NCBI GenBank assembly: GCA_016926135.1
Contig: JAFGPH010000543.1
Location: 1 to 5,467, forward strand
Reading direction: 5' to 3'
DNA: 5,467 nt
Origin: Deltaproteobacteria bacterium
GTDB lineage: Bacteria; Desulfobacterota; DSM-4660; Desulfatiglandales; HGW-15
Made by a program: the position numbers and the translations under genes. This document shows, piece by piece, positions 5,352 to 5,467 of the stretch. The notes under the pieces are model-generated. The model did no database searches and was not told the DNA's origin. It saw nothing but the letters and a program-made list of their open reading frames with translations. Numbering within the stretch: position 1 is the stretch's first letter; each line of letters opens with the position of its first letter.

Positions 5352-5378
5352 AAAAGCCTCGCTGTCTAAAAGCGAAGC
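5352..5378 (-). terminator. Hairpin with short T-run, possible weak terminator
   Basis: Minus strand: GCTTCGCT (5378-5371), a 7-base loop, and AGCGAGGC (5363-5356) form an 8-bp stem with one G-T pair, followed by only four T (5355-5352). It stands just upstream of the promoter at 5311-5338 and could end an unseen upstream gene. It may equally be part of a dispersed repeat. Confidence 0.4.
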
Positions 5379-5380
5379 CT

Positions 5381-5412
5381 CCCTGCGGGCAGACCTCAAC
5401 AAAGCCGCAGGG
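5381..5412. repeat. Inverted repeat in the right-end non-coding region
   Basis: CCCTGCGG (5381-5388) and CCGCAGGG (5405-5412) form a perfect 8-bp stem with a 16-base loop; GCAGG/CCTGC (5407-5417) is a second, overlapping palindrome. From 5340 to the window end no frame on either strand looks like a gene. The GC-rich, hairpin-dense character suggests a dispersed extragenic repeat, but copies elsewhere cannot be checked. Confidence 0.45.
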
Positions 5413-5467
5413 CCTGCATTCGGTTGCGGCCCTCGGTCGCATCGCTCGTAACGGGTGTTGGAAAACC

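Overview
The window most likely comes from a flagellated member of the Desulfobacterota (Deltaproteobacteria). The clue is a flgM gene directly preceded by a small gene of the DVU0524 type, an arrangement I know mainly from sulfate reducers and their relatives. The protein style (an NtrC-class regulator, a FliL-like protein, an Ogr/Delta-type zinc ribbon) fits. This is inference from gene content; no species can be named.

Layout. Bases 1-1149 (+) hold the 3' part of a sigma-54-dependent response regulator whose receiver domain begins outside the window. It converges on cheR (1984-1157, -) with 7 bases between the stop codons. cheR diverges from a small two-gene operon (2147-2748, +): a DVU0524-like protein and FlgM, joined by an ATGA overlap and closed by an intrinsic terminator. 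Three minus-strand genes follow: a FliL-like membrane protein (3297-2881), a pyridoxamine-phosphate-oxidase-like flavin protein (4034-3600), and a SAM-dependent methyltransferase with a C-terminal zinc ribbon (5205-4144). The non-coding stretch 3298-3599 (302 bases) holds a promoter, a run of inverted repeats and a REP-like palindrome. The right end (5206-5467) holds a housekeeping-type promoter, a leader with an intrinsic terminator, and more hairpins.

How it works together. Three sequences match the flagellar sigma-28 (FliA) promoter. Two lie back to back between cheR and the DVU0524-like/flgM operon. The third lies upstream of the FliL-like gene on the minus strand. If they are functional, sigma-28 drives its own anti-sigma factor (feedback), the chemoreceptor methyltransferase and a FliL-like motor protein, so 1157-3438 is a compact late-flagellar regulon. 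The two genes at 3600-5205 show no link to motility.

The best leads are the three sigma-28 promoters, the inverted-repeat-rich leader of the FliL-like gene, the terminator/antiterminator-like leader of the methyltransferase, the methyltransferase-zinc ribbon fusion, and a GAFTHA variant of the GAFTGA loop in the sigma-54 activator. I see no CRISPR array, transposase, tRNA or rRNA.
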